Counted from the stretch's first letter, positions 7,611 to 16,493 are shown. The stretch is 64,000 nt of DNA from Enterococcus malodoratus ATCC 43197 (GCF_000407185.1 NZ_KE136482.1:62001-126000); one strand, 5' to 3'. Notes: generated by a model from the letters alone, not told the origin. Made by a program: numbers and translations.

Positions 7611-9702
7611 ATTTGTCTGTTTCATTCGCGTATTCTTTATACGATTTTGTTTTGTATAGCTCTTCCGTCGAGCGTTGACCGTTCTTGGAAAAGACGCTAG
7701 TTGATTGATCACCCAGTTGCTTCTCGATACCATTCAAGGTTTTCACTGAATTTTTGTAGTTGAACTGCTCGGTTTTAACTGGGCTCAGGTCGCTGTCATA
7801 ATAGAATCGCAGCAAGTCGCCATTATTGATTTGATCAGAAGCGGCAAGCTGTTCATCGACTTTCTTTTTAAGCTCTTTCGCTTCTTCAAGCACTTCAGGG
7901 CGGCTAAAGTTTAGCAGTTCACCTGTTTGATTGTCGTAAATGTCTCCTTTATGGTAAGAATAATCTTTCGTGACGAAATTTCCGTTGCGGAAGGCGACCA
8001 ACTCCTCTTTATTCGGCGACAGCATATCATGTCCCAACAGCATCAAATTGTCCGAATCGTACCCGATCATGTTTAACAATGTCGGCAGTACATCAACCTG
8101 TCCACCATAAGTATGATTGATCCCACCCTTTTCTTGACCGGGAATATGAATGATCATTGGAACTTTTTGCGCCTGCATCGTATCGAAAGTCGTCCAATCC
8201 TCCTTACCAAACAATTCCTTTGTGTCCTCGATTCGAGAATCAGAAATCCCATAGTGATCCCCATATAAGACAATCATCGAGTTTTCGTAGAGGCCGCTGG
8301 CTTTGAGATAATCGAAAAATTCCTTAATCGCGGTATCCGTATAGTTTGCGGTTGCGAAATAGCCGTCGATCGTAGAATCTCCGGTATTTACCTTAGGAAA
8401 ACCATTCTCCGCTTCGGGCAATTCAGAAAACGGGTAGTGGTTAGAAACAGCCAGAAACTTCGCATAAAAAGGCTGCTGCAAATGCTCCAAATACTTCACC
8501 GATTGTTGGAAAAAGGGTTTGTCGTGCAAGCCATATTGGAACGAGTTAGCATCATTTAATTTGTAATAGCTGGCATCAAAGAAATGCTGGTAGCCGAATT
8601 TTTTATAGGTCTCGTTTCGATTCCAAAAGTTGCCGGCATTTCCGTGGAAGGCGGCCGTTGTATAGCCCAATTTTTGATCAAGGATCGAAGGTGCGGCGTT
8701 AAAAGTATTTTTCCCACCTAGTTGGGAGAAAAGTGAGCCTTGATTCAGTCCAAACAGTGAATTTTCCAACAACGTTTCTGCGTCACTGGTTTTTCCAGCG
8801 CTCACTTGATGGTAAAAATTATCGAAGCTGAAGGAACTGTTGCTGTGATACAGACTATTTACGAAAGGCATTACTTCATGTTCTACGCCATTTTCATCCT
8901 TCAGTTTGTAATCGATCAAGAATTGATGGGCACTTTCCAAATGAACGTAAATAATGTTCTTATCCTTAGCAATGCCAAAGGTTTCAGGATTCTTTTCTTT
9001 TGGATGCTGCTTCAGCTTTTCTGCCAGTACTTCCATATCATTGGGACTTGCCTGTGCGCGGATTTGCGAGACTTGGTAAGTCTTGACACCATCATAAACC
9101 GTGTAAGCATTGATCCCTAAATATTTCACCAGATAATCTCTGGAGAAGGTCCTCGTTAATAGTCCCGGCCGACTCGTTTCCGCCAAAATAATATTTCCAG
9201 ATAGGAACAATAAAGAAGCGATCGTGACCGAAAAAGCAAACTTCGCTCGAACAGGACGGATATCTAAGGGTATTTTTTTGAGGAGTAAGACGGCTAATAC
9301 AACGATACAATCTAGAAAATACAACACATCATGGGGCTTAAATAAACGAATCGCACTCTCGCCAAGACCGCTGGCGACTTTCCCGGCCCCCAAGATCGTA
9401 TCAATCGTAAGAAAATCCGTAAATTCCTGATAATAAACGACGTTCGCAAACAGCAGCAAGCTCAATAACAAATAGATGAGATAGCCGGTGATATAGGCGG
9501 CTTTAGTTCTTCTGATAAATAAAAAGATCGACAAAAAGAGCATCGTTGTCGCTATTGGGTTAATCAAGAGGATGAATACTTGCAGCGCATTATCCAATCT
9601 CAAATCGAAATCAACAAAATAGGCAAATAAATTTTTAACCCACAATAAAAGCGTCAGTAATAAAAAGAAGCCGAAGCGTGAATTAAGTTTGCGTTTGATC
9701 AT
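7609..9702 (-). CDS. ltaS: Lipoteichoic acid synthase family sulfatase-type phosphotransferase
   Basis: 697 residues: five N-terminal membrane segments (first about 175 residues) and a large extracellular alkaline-phosphatase-like domain. The catalytic threonine is Thr305 in SAGKTSDAET, and the metal ligand Glu256 is in VHLESAH; both align in spacing with S. aureus LtaS Glu255/Thr300. The enzyme polymerises glycerol phosphate from phosphatidylglycerol onto a glycolipid anchor outside the membrane. Enterococci carry more than one LtaS-like protein, so this could be either the main synthase or a paralogue/primase. It has its own transcription unit. Confidence 0.9.
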   Translation of the reverse strand: MIKRKLNSRFGFFLLLTLLLWVKNLFAYFVDFDLRLDNALQVFILLINPIATTMLFLSIFLFIRRTKAAYITGYLIYLLLSLLLFANVVYYQEFTDFLTIDTILGAGKVASGLGESAIRLFKPHDVLYFLDCIVVLAVLLLKKIPLDIRPVRAKFAFSVTIASLLFLSGNIILAETSRPGLLTRTFSRDYLVKYLGINAYTVYDGVKTYQVSQIRAQASPNDMEVLAEKLKQHPKEKNPETFGIAKDKNIIYVHLESAHQFLIDYKLKDENGVEHEVMPFVNSLYHSNSSFSFDNFYHQVSAGKTSDAETLLENSLFGLNQGSLFSQLGGKNTFNAAPSILDQKLGYTTAAFHGNAGNFWNRNETYKKFGYQHFFDASYYKLNDANSFQYGLHDKPFFQQSVKYLEHLQQPFYAKFLAVSNHYPFSELPEAENGFPKVNTGDSTIDGYFATANYTDTAIKEFFDYLKASGLYENSMIVLYGDHYGISDSRIEDTKELFGKEDWTTFDTMQAQKVPMIIHIPGQEKGGINHTYGGQVDVLPTLLNMIGYDSDNLMLLGHDMLSPNKEELVAFRNGNFVTKDYSYHKGDIYDNQTGELLNFSRPEVLEEAKELKKKVDEQLAASDQINNGDLLRFYYDSDLSPVKTEQFNYKNSVKTLNGIEKQLGDQSTSVFSKNGQRSTEELYKTKSYKEYANETDK

Positions 9703-9863
9703 AATAGAACCTCTCTTAATCAGCTTTGTAATTAGTTAATTGTACCCAATCTGACACCAGCGTGTAAAGGTTACATGAGATTTATCCGCATTATTTATAA
9801 AAAAAGCAATGATAAATGAATAAAAAATAGAATTTATCCATATTTTGAATCATTTTCTTTGGT

Positions 9864-9899
9864 CAAAAAAAGAACCGATAGAGAAAATCTATCCGTTCT
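9864..9899 (-). terminator. Rho-independent terminator after queH
   Basis: On the minus strand AGAACGGATAGA pairs, with one mismatch, to TCTATCGGTTCT and is followed by seven T. Confidence 0.75.
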
Positions 9900-9907
9900 A
9901 AAAAATC

Positions 9908-10651
9908 TTATGATTCCGCTGGTTGTTTCTGATGTTCCTGCACAAATGCTTTGGCTTCTTTATTGATCGTTTTCAAATCACAGCCCTGCTGTTTCGCGGT
10001 AAAAACACAGCCGCAGTAGCATTGACGGTAAACATCATATTCTTTGCACATTTCAATTGAGCGTTGATAACCGGAATTTTTTTTGAAATCACTTGGCAGA
10101 TAGTGGGTATTGTAAATCTTTTGGATATCCATGCCGATTTGATTGATCAATTGACTATTTTTTTTCGGGGAGATCGTCAAGGCACTGCCGAAATAGTCAT
10201 ATCCACGTTCCAGCGCTTCTTTAGCCGCTAAATCCAAGCGCATATTAAAGCAGGCGGTACAGCGTTCGCCGCCCTCAGGTTCTTCAGTCAAATTCTTTTG
10301 CTGCATCAATTGAATGAATTCATTCGGTTTGTAGTCATCAATGATCAAGTCCACCTGATTGCCAGTCGCTTCATTAAAGTCATTGATAAATTTTTCTTGA
10401 ACCAGAACCCGCCGTTGATACTCACTTTCGGGATGGATGTTTGAATTGGAAAAGAAAATTGTCACATCCGCGTGCTGAGTCAAAAATTCCAATGTATATG
10501 TACTACATGGCGCGCAGCAAGAATGAATCAGAATTCTCGGACGTACTTCCTCTTTTTCCCATGATTGAATCATCTTGTGCAACACACGATCATAATTTAT
10601 TTTTTGGTTGCTCATTTTATCAACGATTTCCGTTGCATCTATTGTATTCAT
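9908..10651 (-). CDS. queH: Epoxyqueuosine reductase QueH
   Basis: 247 residues of the former DUF208 family. The cysteine pattern is diagnostic: CCAPC at residues 45-49, then ERCTACFNMRL in the middle and a C-terminal YCGCVF. QueH reduces epoxyqueuosine to queuosine in tRNA anticodons, using an iron-sulfur centre, and replaces the cobalamin-dependent QueG. Length and motif order fit the family. It is divergently oriented from the gntR locus and ends in its own terminator. Confidence 0.93.
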   Translation of the reverse strand: MNTIDATEIVDKMSNQKINYDRVLHKMIQSWEKEEVRPRILIHSCCAPCSTYTLEFLTQHADVTIFFSNSNIHPESEYQRRVLVQEKFINDFNEATGNQVDLIIDDYKPNEFIQLMQQKNLTEEPEGGERCTACFNMRLDLAAKEALERGYDYFGSALTISPKKNSQLINQIGMDIQKIYNTHYLPSDFKKNSGYQRSIEMCKEYDVYRQCYCGCVFTAKQQGCDLKTINKEAKAFVQEHQKQPAES

Positions 10652-10760
10652 AAAATCACCTGTCGGTATTATAAGCGAAATGACTTCAGAAAGAAAGCGG
10701 AGCGAGAAGATAATTTTATTAAAACCCGCTGTTTCAAAAGTAAAAAAAATCTGAGAATGA

Positions 10761-10789
10761 TTGAATTTTTCTAAATTACGAATATAGTA
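10761..10789 (+). promoter_or_regulatory. Probable promoter of the gntR/dipeptidase operon
   Basis: TTGAAT (10761-10766), 17-bp spacer, TATAGT (10784-10789). The -10 box is overlapped by the first GntR operator. Transcripts from here would carry the 106-bp repeats as a leader of about 340 nt. Confidence 0.55.
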
Positions 10790-10809
10790 TATACTGTTAG
10801 GTATATACC
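10786..10809. promoter_or_regulatory. Paired GntR(HutC-type) operators
   Basis: Two perfect palindromes, AGTATATACT (10786-10795) and GGTATATACC (10800-10809), centres 14 bp apart. Both contain GTATATAC, which fits the GTMTAKAC core of HutC/UTRA-type GntR sites. The same pair with the same 14-bp spacing occurs at 13329-13352. Together with the adjacent gntR gene this indicates autoregulation. Confidence 0.7.
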
Positions 10810-10904
10810 GAATGAATATTTACTAGTAAATGTTGGTCTAGCCAATACGCCAAAGAATCAGTATAGTGAAATTGAGAAGACCTTTGGCTTTAAAAATAGA
10901 AATA

Positions 10905-11140
10905 AATAGATTAATAGGAATAAGGGTGCCAGTTCCACTCGCATTTTTAATGGGTTAGAGGAATGGTATACGGTATGATCATCAGACTTATTTTTCTTAA
11001 AAGAAAAATAAATACATTAATAGGAATAAGGATGCCAGTTCCACTTGCATTTTTAATGGGTTAGAGGAATGGTATACGGCATGACCATCAGACTTATTTT
11101 TCTCAAAAGAAAAATAAATACATTGATAGGAATAAGGAGC
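10905..11140. repeat. Tandem repeat of 106 bp (family locus 2) in the gntR leader
   Basis: The junction motif AATAAGG recurs with AGG at 10923, 11029 and 11135, a period of 106 bp, giving two full units after a partial first end. Each unit has AAGGRTGCCAGTTCCACT, then GAATGGTATACGG 34 nt after GCCAG (80 nt in the other two loci, so about 46 nt are missing here), then a TTTTTCT/AGAAAAA hairpin. The final copy ends AATAAGGAGCGATT-ATG and provides the ribosome binding site of the gntR gene. Confidence 0.85.
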
Positions 11141-11144
11141 GATT

Positions 11145-11876
11145 ATGGAAGAGAAGAAAACGACAAAGGCGAAATTTGACCAAGTATCTGCTGAGATCGA
11201 AAAGCGAATCCATGAAGGTGTCTATGTGAGTTCGCAAAAACTGCCTTCAGAGTACGATTTGGCTAAAGAATTCGACTGCAGCCGCTTAACGGTTCGCAAA
11301 GCCATCGATGATTTAATCAATAAAAATATTTTGGTCAAGCGCCGTGGGAAGGGCAGTTATGTCATGTCGCAGCCAAAAATTCAAAGTGGACGTTCTGGGC
11401 TGCAAGGCTTTACTGAAGCGGCGAAGGCCTACGGGAAAACCAGCAGTACGGAAGTAATCTCGTTTCAAAAGGTAGACGAGCCCTCAGAAGAAATACTGAG
11501 CGCGCTGCAATTAGAAGAGGATCATCCAATCTATGAACTCGTTCGTCGGCGGATTTTAGATGATGAGCCGATGACGGTCGAAAAGATCTACTTGTCTGAA
11601 GATTATGTCAAAGGCTTGACCAAAGCGGATTTTGACGGATCGTTATTCAAGTTGTTGGAAGAAAAAACTGAGATCGCCTATTCGCACCAAGAGGTAGAAG
11701 CTATCTTAGTCACTCCCGATCTTTCAAAACTATTGGATGTGCCGATGGGGGAACCGTTGCTGCAGGTTTATTCGGTGACATTCGCATTAGATGCGACGCC
11801 GATCTTTTACGATATCTCCTATTATCGATCTGACCGCTATGTCTTCAAAACAACGTTGACCCGTTATAGTCATTAG
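11145..11876 (+). CDS. GntR-family regulator, HutC/UTRA subfamily
   Basis: 243 residues: winged HTH at about 10-75 (YDLAKEFDCSRLTVRKAIDDL) and a UTRA ligand domain from about 95 to the end (LQGFTEAAKAYGKTSSTEVIS, YYRSDRYVF). UTRA regulators bind phosphorylated sugars or amino-acid-like effectors and are usually local repressors. Paired GTATATAC palindromes at its own promoter and before the glycosylasparaginase/PTS operon identify its probable targets. It is followed after 48 bp by the dipeptidase gene, so these two are likely one transcript. Confidence 0.9.
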   Translation: MEEKKTTKAKFDQVSAEIEKRIHEGVYVSSQKLPSEYDLAKEFDCSRLTVRKAIDDLINKNILVKRRGKGSYVMSQPKIQSGRSGLQGFTEAAKAYGKTSSTEVISFQKVDEPSEEILSALQLEEDHPIYELVRRRILDDEPMTVEKIYLSEDYVKGLTKADFDGSLFKLLEEKTEIAYSHQEVEAILVTPDLSKLLDVPMGEPLLQVYSVTFALDATPIFYDISYYRSDRYVFKTTLTRYSH

Positions 11877-11924
11877 AGAGTACGAAATAAAATAGAAAAT
11901 TTAATAGGAATCAGGAGGCTTCTC

Positions 11925-13226
11925 ATGTCCATTGATTTTAGAAAAGTAATTGAGGAAAACAAAGAGCAGTTTTATCAGGATCTGGATCAAGTGATGCAGG
12001 TAGAAAGTGTCAAAGGAACGCCTGCAGAACAGGCACCTTTCGGAAAGGGACCCAAAAAAGCACTAGAGACAGCACTGGCATTGGCTCGAAAATATGGTTT
12101 TGAAACAGCGATCGTAAACGACGCGGTCGGCTATGCTCAGTGGGGTGAAGCTGAAGAATATATTGGTGTAGTGGGCCATTTGGATGTCGTGCCTGCCGGT
12201 GACGGCTGGTCGTTTCCACCTTTCAAATTGAGCAAGCAGGATCAACGTTTCTACGGCCGAGGAATTTTGGACAATAAAGGACCGATCCTCGCTTGCCTGT
12301 TCGGGTTGAAGCTGCTGAAAGAACTGAATTTACCAATCAAAAAGACGATTCGGATCGTTTTTGGAACGGATGAGGAAAGCGGCAGTTCGGATATTCCGCT
12401 GTATTTAAGTGAAGAAAAAGCACCGCAATTCGGTTTTACTCCCGATTGCAAATATCCGGTGGTCTATGGTGAACGAGGAATCGTCAATTATGAAATTTTG
12501 ACAACGTTCTCTGAAGCTGAATTGACTATTTTAGGTGAATTTATCGGTGATCAGGCGCGGGATCACGTGCCGGATGACTTGTCCGTAGCGATCAATGGCA
12601 CAGAAATTCATGTAATCGGGAAAAGAGCTCCATCGAACGCGCCTGAGCTTGGAGAAAACGCGATTACCTTGTTAGCAGAAAAAATTATCCAAGAGAACCG
12701 AACTTCTGGTAAGCTGGCGGATTATTTCTCATGGATCGTCAAAAGTTTGGCGAATCAGCATTATGGCGAAGGGTTGGGAATTGATTTTTCCGATGCTGAC
12801 AGCGGAAAATTAATGATCACCCCCTATCAGTTAATCAAAAAAGGCAATCAATTAGCCCTTTCTGTTGCCATTCGCTATCCGGTTTCAATTGAAGAATCTG
12901 ATGTAACAAAGGCTCTGGAAGCTCATCTGCCTGCTGAAAGTCAGTTAGAAGTCAGCCGCCGAATCAAAAGCAGTCATTTTCCGAAAGAGGACCCAAATGT
13001 TCAAACACTAGCCAGTGTTTATGAAGAGGTAACGGGATTAGATGGGACACCGGTAACAACTACGGGAGCGACCTATGCGCGTTTTGTTCCGAATATTGTC
13101 GCGTTCGGCCCGTCATTTCCTGGGCAAAAGGGTATCGCTCATAATCGCGACGAATATATGGATGAAGAAGACTTGTTACTAAACATGGAAATTTACATGC
13201 GGGGAATGTTAAAACTAATCGAATAG
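11925..13226 (+). CDS. M20-family dipeptidase (PepV/Sapep-like)
   Basis: 433 residues of the PepV branch of M20 metallopeptidases. Zinc-site motifs: GHLDVVPAGDGW (His and Asp), GRGILDNKGP (bridging Asp) and FGTDEESGSSD (catalytic Glu pair). PepV removes N-terminal residues from dipeptides in the cytoplasm. This copy is shorter than and distinct from the second PepV at 41515, and lies in the gntR locus, so it may have a specialised substrate such as a dipeptide released from a glycopeptide. It has a good AGGAGG site, and its leader AATAGGAATCAGGAGG resembles the end of the upstream repeat unit. Confidence 0.88.
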   Translation: MSIDFRKVIEENKEQFYQDLDQVMQVESVKGTPAEQAPFGKGPKKALETALALARKYGFETAIVNDAVGYAQWGEAEEYIGVVGHLDVVPAGDGWSFPPFKLSKQDQRFYGRGILDNKGPILACLFGLKLLKELNLPIKKTIRIVFGTDEESGSSDIPLYLSEEKAPQFGFTPDCKYPVVYGERGIVNYEILTTFSEAELTILGEFIGDQARDHVPDDLSVAINGTEIHVIGKRAPSNAPELGENAITLLAEKIIQENRTSGKLADYFSWIVKSLANQHYGEGLGIDFSDADSGKLMITPYQLIKKGNQLALSVAIRYPVSIEESDVTKALEAHLPAESQLEVSRRIKSSHFPKEDPNVQTLASVYEEVTGLDGTPVTTTGATYARFVPNIVAFGPSFPGQKGIAHNRDEYMDEEDLLLNMEIYMRGMLKLIE

Positions 13227-13234
13227 CAGAATTT

Positions 13235-13268
13235 AAAAGGTCTGACGATCAATGTCAGGCCTTTTTTT
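13235..13268 (+). terminator. Rho-independent terminator
   Basis: AAAGGTCTGAC pairs with GTCAGGCCTTT, followed by a T run. It separates the gntR-dipeptidase transcript from the hydrolase/PTS operon. Confidence 0.85.
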
Positions 13269-13328
13269 GCAGGATTTATTTTTTTTAGCTTAGAAAACGC
13301 TAAAAAAAGATAAATAAATTTCAAATTT

Positions 13329-13361
13329 AGTATATACAAAACAGTATATACTATTTATAAT
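13329..13361 (+). promoter_or_regulatory. Operator pair and -10 box of the hydrolase/PTS operon
   Basis: AGTATATACA (13329-13338) and AGTATATACT (13343-13352), centres 14 bp apart as at 10786-10809. A TATAAT (13356-13361) follows. The first site covers the -35 position and the second the spacer, so the UTRA-GntR protein would act as a repressor here. Confidence 0.7.
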
Positions 13362-13378
13362 GAGGTCAGATTTCTAAA

Positions 13379-13392
13379 TGTAAACGGTAACG
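13379..13392 (+). promoter_or_regulatory. Probable cre (CcpA) site
   Basis: TGTAAACGGTAACG matches the cre consensus TGWAANCGNTNWCA at 13 of 14 positions. It lies just downstream of the -10 box and before the GGAAGGAG site, a position suited to catabolite repression. Confidence 0.65.
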
Positions 13393-13406
13393 GAAGGAGC
13401 ACGACA

Positions 13407-14360
13407 ATGGCGTGGGGAGCAATTGCCACATGGCGTATGGCGCACGATGGCGTAGTAGAAGCGATGCGTTTATTAGCAGAAAAAGGTGAAGCGGGGGATG
13501 CCGTAGAGACCTTGATCAAAACAGTAGAGGATTATCCTTACTATAAATCGGTCGGGTTTGGCGGATTGCCAAACGCGGAGGGCATCTTGGAAATGGATGC
13601 GGCCTTCATGCATGGAGATACCTTTGAAATCGGCGCAGTCGCCGGCATCACGGATGTAAAAAATCCAATCTCTGTCGCACGAAAACTTAGTCAAGATAAA
13701 TTCAACAGTTTTCGAGTGGGTGAAGGTGCCACAAAATATTCAATGTTAGAAGGCTTTGAAAGAAAAAGCATGCTGACGGAACGGGCCCACAAGATTTGGG
13801 AGAAACGGCTAATAGAGATTCACGAAAATAATTTAAATCCTTATGACGGCCATGATACGGTCGGCGCGATCACCTTGGATCAAATGGGAACGCTGACAGC
13901 GGGAACCTCCAGCTCGGGTCTATTTATGAAAAAACCGGGTCGCGTAGGGGATTCTCCGTTATCTGGTTCAGGCTTTTACGTCGATAGCGAAATCGGCGGA
14001 GCAACTGCGACGGGTTTAGGTGAAGATCTAATGAAGGGATGTTTATCCTATGAAATCGTCCGTTTGATGGGCGAAGGCTTCACACCGCAAGCTGCTTGCG
14101 ATAAAGCCGTTTATGAATTTCACGATAAATTAACCGCCCGCTATGGAAAGGCCGGCGCCTTCTCCTTGATCGCCATGAACACCAAAGGGGAGTGGGGCGT
14201 TGCTACCAATGTCGAATTTACCTTTAGTGTTGGTAACGATCAGCAGGAACCGCAAATTTTTATCGCCGATATGGGAGCGAACCATACTACCAATATCCAG
14301 CCAATCACCCAAGAGTGGTTAGAAGCATATGAAAAACGAATCAAAGCACCAATCGAATAA
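13407..14360 (+). CDS. Glycosylasparaginase/isoaspartyl-peptidase-like Ntn hydrolase
   Basis: 317 residues with the Ntn-hydrolase fold of N4-(beta-N-acetylglucosaminyl)-L-asparaginase. The autoprocessing site is GHDTVGAI, with nucleophile Thr151 freed by cleavage after Asp150. Other family features are MDAAFMHGD near residue 63 and the glycine-rich SGLFMKKPGRVGDSPLSGSG. There is no signal peptide, so the enzyme is cytoplasmic. It is first in an operon with a Lac/Cel-type PTS, which suggests that a glycosylated asparagine or related conjugate is imported and split here. That substrate is inference; a simpler amidase role on another amide-linked compound is possible. Confidence 0.85.
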   Translation: MAWGAIATWRMAHDGVVEAMRLLAEKGEAGDAVETLIKTVEDYPYYKSVGFGGLPNAEGILEMDAAFMHGDTFEIGAVAGITDVKNPISVARKLSQDKFNSFRVGEGATKYSMLEGFERKSMLTERAHKIWEKRLIEIHENNLNPYDGHDTVGAITLDQMGTLTAGTSSSGLFMKKPGRVGDSPLSGSGFYVDSEIGGATATGLGEDLMKGCLSYEIVRLMGEGFTPQAACDKAVYEFHDKLTARYGKAGAFSLIAMNTKGEWGVATNVEFTFSVGNDQQEPQIFIADMGANHTTNIQPITQEWLEAYEKRIKAPIE

Positions 14361-14380
14361 ACAATAGGAGAGTGGAGAAC

Positions 14381-14710
14381 ATGAGTAAAAAACAAATTTA
14401 TTTATTTTGTGATGCAGGAATGTCAACGAGTATTATGGTGAACAAAATGATGGAAATCGTCGATAAGCACAATATGCCGCTTCAAATCACGGCTTTTCCA
14501 GTGGCGCGTTCGCAAGAAGTTGTTGAAAAAGAAAAACCAGTGGCGATTCTTTTAGGCCCGCAAGTGAAATTCTTGCTGGAAAAAACCAAAGAACAATTCG
14601 CACCGCAAGGGATTCCAGTTGCTGTGATCGCACCAGAAATCTACGGCATGATGGATGGCGAAAAAGCGATGAAAGAAGTTTTAAAATTAATCAAACAAAA
14701 TAAAAAATAA
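14381..14710 (+). CDS. PTS Lac/Cel-family EIIB
   Basis: 109 residues, the standard length for a free-standing cellobiose-type EIIB. The phosphorylated cysteine is Cys10 in LFCDAGMST, the expected N-terminal position. It passes phosphate from EIIA to the incoming sugar at the EIIC. The ATG at 14381 is preferred over the GTG at 14372, which would lie only 1 nt from AGGAG. It lies 20 bp after the hydrolase and 26 bp before EIIC in one operon. Confidence 0.93.
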   Translation: MSKKQIYLFCDAGMSTSIMVNKMMEIVDKHNMPLQITAFPVARSQEVVEKEKPVAILLGPQVKFLLEKTKEQFAPQGIPVAVIAPEIYGMMDGEKAMKEVLKLIKQNKK

Positions 14711-14736
14711 TCCATGATCGATTGGAGGAAAAAAAG

Positions 14737-16092
14737 ATGCAGAAGTTTTTAAACTGGTTGGAGAAAATTTTAACACCGCTGGCCAAAGTAATCGGAGAAA
14801 ATAAGTATTTGATTGCGATCCGTGACGGATTTTTGATTTCAACGCCATTATTAATCGTTGGTTCCTTTTTCCTATTACTTGCGAATTTCCCGATTCCTAA
14901 TTGGAGCAATATGATCTCTCCGATTCTAGGAAAGAACTGGGAGTCGCTGATGTCAGTACCCGCTTCGGCGAGTTTTGATGTAATGGCCATTTTGGCTGTT
15001 GTCGGGATTGCCTACAGTTTAGGGCGTCAATTAGAGATAGATGCGATCCAGTCAGGTGCACTGGCTTTGGTTTCATTCTTCATTTTGACACCGTATACGA
15101 CGATGTTTACTCCTGAAAATAGTACTCAAGTTTATGAAGTAACCAGCTTGCCGTTAAAATGGATGGGTTCAAGCGGTCTATTCTTAGGGATGATCATCGC
15201 TTTAGTTTCAACTCGAATTTTCGCGGCAGTGATTCACCGCGGCTGGACGATCAAAATGCCAGAAGGCGTTCCGCCGACCGTTGTGAAATCTTTTGAAGCA
15301 TTGATTCCAAGTTTTGTTGTGGTAACGATCATGTTCGTTATCAATTGGCTAGTTTCATTAACATCAATGGGGAACCTGCAAGATGTCATCTTTAAATTCC
15401 TGCAAACGCCATTATTAAGCTTAGGAAATACTTTAGGGGCAATGATCGTTGCCTACTTGTTCTTGCACTTCTTCTGGTTCTTCGGAATCAACGGTTCTAG
15501 TGTTGTTGGAGCGGTATTCAATCCAGTTCTACGCGCGTTGTCAGTTGAAAATATGCAAGCGTTTAAAGATGGTCATGAAATTCCTAATATCATTACCGGC
15601 CAATTCCAAGATATGTTTGCCACTTTCGGCGGCGGCGGATCGACCTTATCATTGATTATCGTGATGGTGATCTTCTGTAAGAGCCAGCGAGTGAAAAAAC
15701 TATCACAATTATCATTAGTACCAAGTATTTTCGGGATTAATGAGCCGATTATTTTCGGCTTGCCGATCGTATTGAATCCGATTATTTTGATCCCATTTGC
15801 ACTAGTTCCTACTATTAATATTATTATTTCTTATTTTGCGATGGATTGGGGCATCGTTCCTTATACAAACGGGATTCAGTTGCCATGGACAGTACCGCCG
15901 ATTATCTCTGGATTCTTAGTCAGCGGCTGGCAGGCCTCGGTGCTGCAGGCCCTGCTGATCGTCTTGGGAATGGTGATTTACTATCCATTTATCAAGGTAT
16001 TGGATGATCAATACTTGCGCGAGGAAAAAGAGGCCGAAGAATTAGAAACAGAAGAAATTGATTTTGATACATTCGATTTTGATGAAATCTAA
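14737..16092 (+). CDS. PTS Lac/Cel-family EIIC permease
   Basis: 451 residues, about ten membrane segments, resembling CelB/ChbC-type permeases. The FGINEPIIFGLPIVLNP segment is the conserved substrate-site motif of this family, and WFFGINGSSVVGAVF precedes it. It forms the membrane channel of the sugar PTS with the EIIB before and EIIA after it. Start is ATG 14737 with GGAGG 8 nt upstream; the in-frame TTG at 14722 overlaps that ribosome binding site. The acidic tail after residue 430 (EEKEAEELETEEIDFD) is unusual in length. Substrate probably a beta-glycoside or amino-sugar conjugate. Confidence 0.92.
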   Translation: MQKFLNWLEKILTPLAKVIGENKYLIAIRDGFLISTPLLIVGSFFLLLANFPIPNWSNMISPILGKNWESLMSVPASASFDVMAILAVVGIAYSLGRQLEIDAIQSGALALVSFFILTPYTTMFTPENSTQVYEVTSLPLKWMGSSGLFLGMIIALVSTRIFAAVIHRGWTIKMPEGVPPTVVKSFEALIPSFVVVTIMFVINWLVSLTSMGNLQDVIFKFLQTPLLSLGNTLGAMIVAYLFLHFFWFFGINGSSVVGAVFNPVLRALSVENMQAFKDGHEIPNIITGQFQDMFATFGGGGSTLSLIIVMVIFCKSQRVKKLSQLSLVPSIFGINEPIIFGLPIVLNPIILIPFALVPTINIIISYFAMDWGIVPYTNGIQLPWTVPPIISGFLVSGWQASVLQALLIVLGMVIYYPFIKVLDDQYLREEKEAEELETEEIDFDTFDFDEI

Positions 16093-16124
16093 AATAGATA
16101 AAGTGATGGAAGGAATTTTTGCAG

Positions 16125-16448
16125 ATGAACGATGAACAATTACAAGTAGTCATGGGCTTGATCATGAATGCCGGCAATGCGAAAAGCGAAGCCGTTGCTG
16201 CTTTGGCCGCGGCAAAGGAAAATAATTTTTCCGAAGCTGAGGAGCGAATGAAGGCGGCAAACGAGGCATTGGTTGAAGCACACAATACGCAGACAGGGCT
16301 ATTGACTGCGGAGGCAAGCGGAAACAACTCAGAAGTGACGCTATTGATGGTACACAGTCAAGACCATTTAATGAATGCCATTTCCTATATCGGCTTGACG
16401 CAAGAATTGATCGATATGTGTAAACGTTTGACAGCTTTAGAAAACTAA
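16125..16448 (+). CDS. PTS Lac/Cel-family EIIA
   Basis: About 107 residues, all-helical Lac/Cel EIIA. The phosphorylated histidine is His77 in LLMVHSQDHLMNA. It completes the PTS of this operon. The ATG at 16125 is used; an in-frame TTG six bases earlier is an alternative because GGAAGGA lies rather far (about 10 nt) from the ATG. A strong terminator ends the operon. Confidence 0.93.
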   Translation: MNDEQLQVVMGLIMNAGNAKSEAVAALAAAKENNFSEAEERMKAANEALVEAHNTQTGLLTAEASGNNSEVTLLMVHSQDHLMNAISYIGLTQELIDMCKRLTALEN

Positions 16449-16460
16449 ACAGACAATGAA

Positions 16461-16493
16461 CTGACAAGGTATAATAGCCTTGTCAGTTTTTTT
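16461..16493 (+). terminator. Rho-independent terminator after the PTS operon
   Basis: CTGACAAGG and CCTTGTCAG form a perfect 9-bp stem, followed by seven T. Confidence 0.9.
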
